Shown here: positions 63,734-64,000 of the stretch, piece after piece | Numbering within the stretch: the first letter of the stretch is position 1 | Layout of the letters: each line of letters starts with the position of its first letter | DNA from: Chloroflexota bacterium | GTDB lineage: Bacteria; Chloroflexota; Anaerolineae; Anaerolineales; Villigracilaceae | Length of the DNA stretch: 64,000 nt | NCBI GenBank assembly: GCA_016195815.1 | Contig: JACPYX010000001.1 | Span: forward strand, 109,955-173,954 | Direction of reading: 5' to 3' | Program-made: the position numbers and the translations under genes | Notes under the pieces: model-generated | What the model was told of the DNA's origin: nothing | What the model saw: only the letters and a program-made list of their open reading frames with translations | The model's database searches: none

Positions 63734-64000
63734 ACCCCTTGCAAAAGTCAGTTTGGGTTGAGTTCGAGGTTGTAAATTGCAGCGATCAAATTGAAGCGTA
63801 AGGCAAATCTCTTTCTGCGATTGCGATACTTCTCACTCAGGATACGAAACACTTTCAATTTACGAAAAATATGTTCGATCAAAATGCGTTTTCTAGCCAA
63901 GACACGATTTCTCTGCTGCTCTCTTTGCGTCAGAGCATGATATTTGGATTTCTTGAACGGGGTCTGACAGTTCTCATGAAGTTCTGCCAAACCTTGGTAA
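63733..64000. mobile_element. IS5-family insertion sequence, partial (runs off right edge)
   Basis: The terminal sequence GACCCCTTGCAAAAGTCAG at the left boundary is typical of IS5/IS1031-type ends. The transposase end is on the minus strand. Only one end of the element lies in the window. Confidence 0.8.
63748..64000 (-). CDS. IS5-family transposase, C-terminal part (N-terminus off right edge)
   Basis: The frame is open to the window edge: YQGLAELHENCQTPFKKSK, QREQQRNRVLARKRILIEHIFRKLKVFRILSEKYRNRRKRFALRFNLIAAIYNLELN. The last motif block (RRKRFALRFNLIAAIYN) is the DDE-transposase C-terminus of IS5-type (also called DDE superfamily endonuclease). The E of the DDE triad is probably in RILIEHIFRKLK. 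The track starts at a TTG at 63990 only because the upstream part is cut by the window. Confidence 0.85.
   Translation of the reverse strand, partial: YQGLAELHENCQTPFKKSKYHALTQREQQRNRVLARKRILIEHIFRKLKVFRILSEKYRNRRKRFALRFNLIAAIYNLELNPN

Overview
The window looks like one stretch of a bacterial chromosome, most likely from a Chloroflexota (Anaerolineae-type) organism. This is an inference from protein style and gene content: many Thr/Pro-rich lipoproteins with NBR1-type Ig-like domains, several GT39-type membrane glycosyltransferases, a citramalate-based branched-chain amino acid cluster, LLM/F420-type oxidoreductase, type III pantothenate kinase, and intergenic repeat families that also run through coding sequences. 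No rRNA, tRNA, CRISPR array, phage or plasmid backbone was recognised.

Layout. 1-2.2 kb: end of an envelope-glycan locus (partial membrane glycosyltransferase and a GT4 enzyme). 2.3-6.0 kb: RNA methyltransferase plus the three 5-oxoprolinase subunits pxpB-pxpC-pxpA. 6.0-10 kb: 57-aa membrane protein, sortase, thioesterase, a peroxiredoxin-like gene with an in-frame UGA at the CxxC position (probable selenoprotein), an LLM oxidoreductase and a MazG-like protein. 10-17.5 kb: clpC, msrA, dus, lysine 2,3-aminomutase and two lipoproteins. 17.5-25 kb (minus): pheS-pheT behind a T-box leader, a GGDEF protein, a lipoprotein, a polysaccharide deacetylase and coaX. 25-36.9 kb (minus): glycosyltransferases, a Hcy methyltransferase/MTHFR fusion and metH behind a SAM-I riboswitch; a second copy of the metH 3' end flanks a foreign-looking glycosyltransferase gene.

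36.9-40.1 kb: a tungstate (Tup) ABC transporter with its own regulator, made of an ArsR-type DNA-binding domain and a periplasmic-binding-protein-like domain. 40.2-49.2 kb: accessory genes: a Cys-rich small protein, a PQQ-type sugar dehydrogenase lipoprotein, YkvA, a frameshifted OsmC, a NYN nuclease, an IS3 remnant, a pair of paralogous unknown proteins with an alpha/beta hydrolase, an isolated nuoJK pair, a beta-CASP nuclease and AMP nucleosidase.

49.4-62.5 kb: ten co-directional genes ilvD-ilvB-ilvN-ilvC-leuA-leuC-leuD-cimA-leuB-ilvE, enough to make Val, Leu and (via citramalate, without threonine deaminase) Ile. They are preceded by a promoter, a 33-codon Ile/Leu/Val-rich leader peptide and an intrinsic terminator, i.e. 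a transcription attenuator. 62.5-64 kb: PIG-L deacetylase, and a membrane protein gene cut by an IS5-family element that runs off the right edge.

Most notable: the candidate selenoprotein with a fitting bacterial SECIS, the BCAA attenuator, the metH tail duplication around an imported gene, and at least five proteins carrying in-frame segments built from the genome's intergenic repeats.
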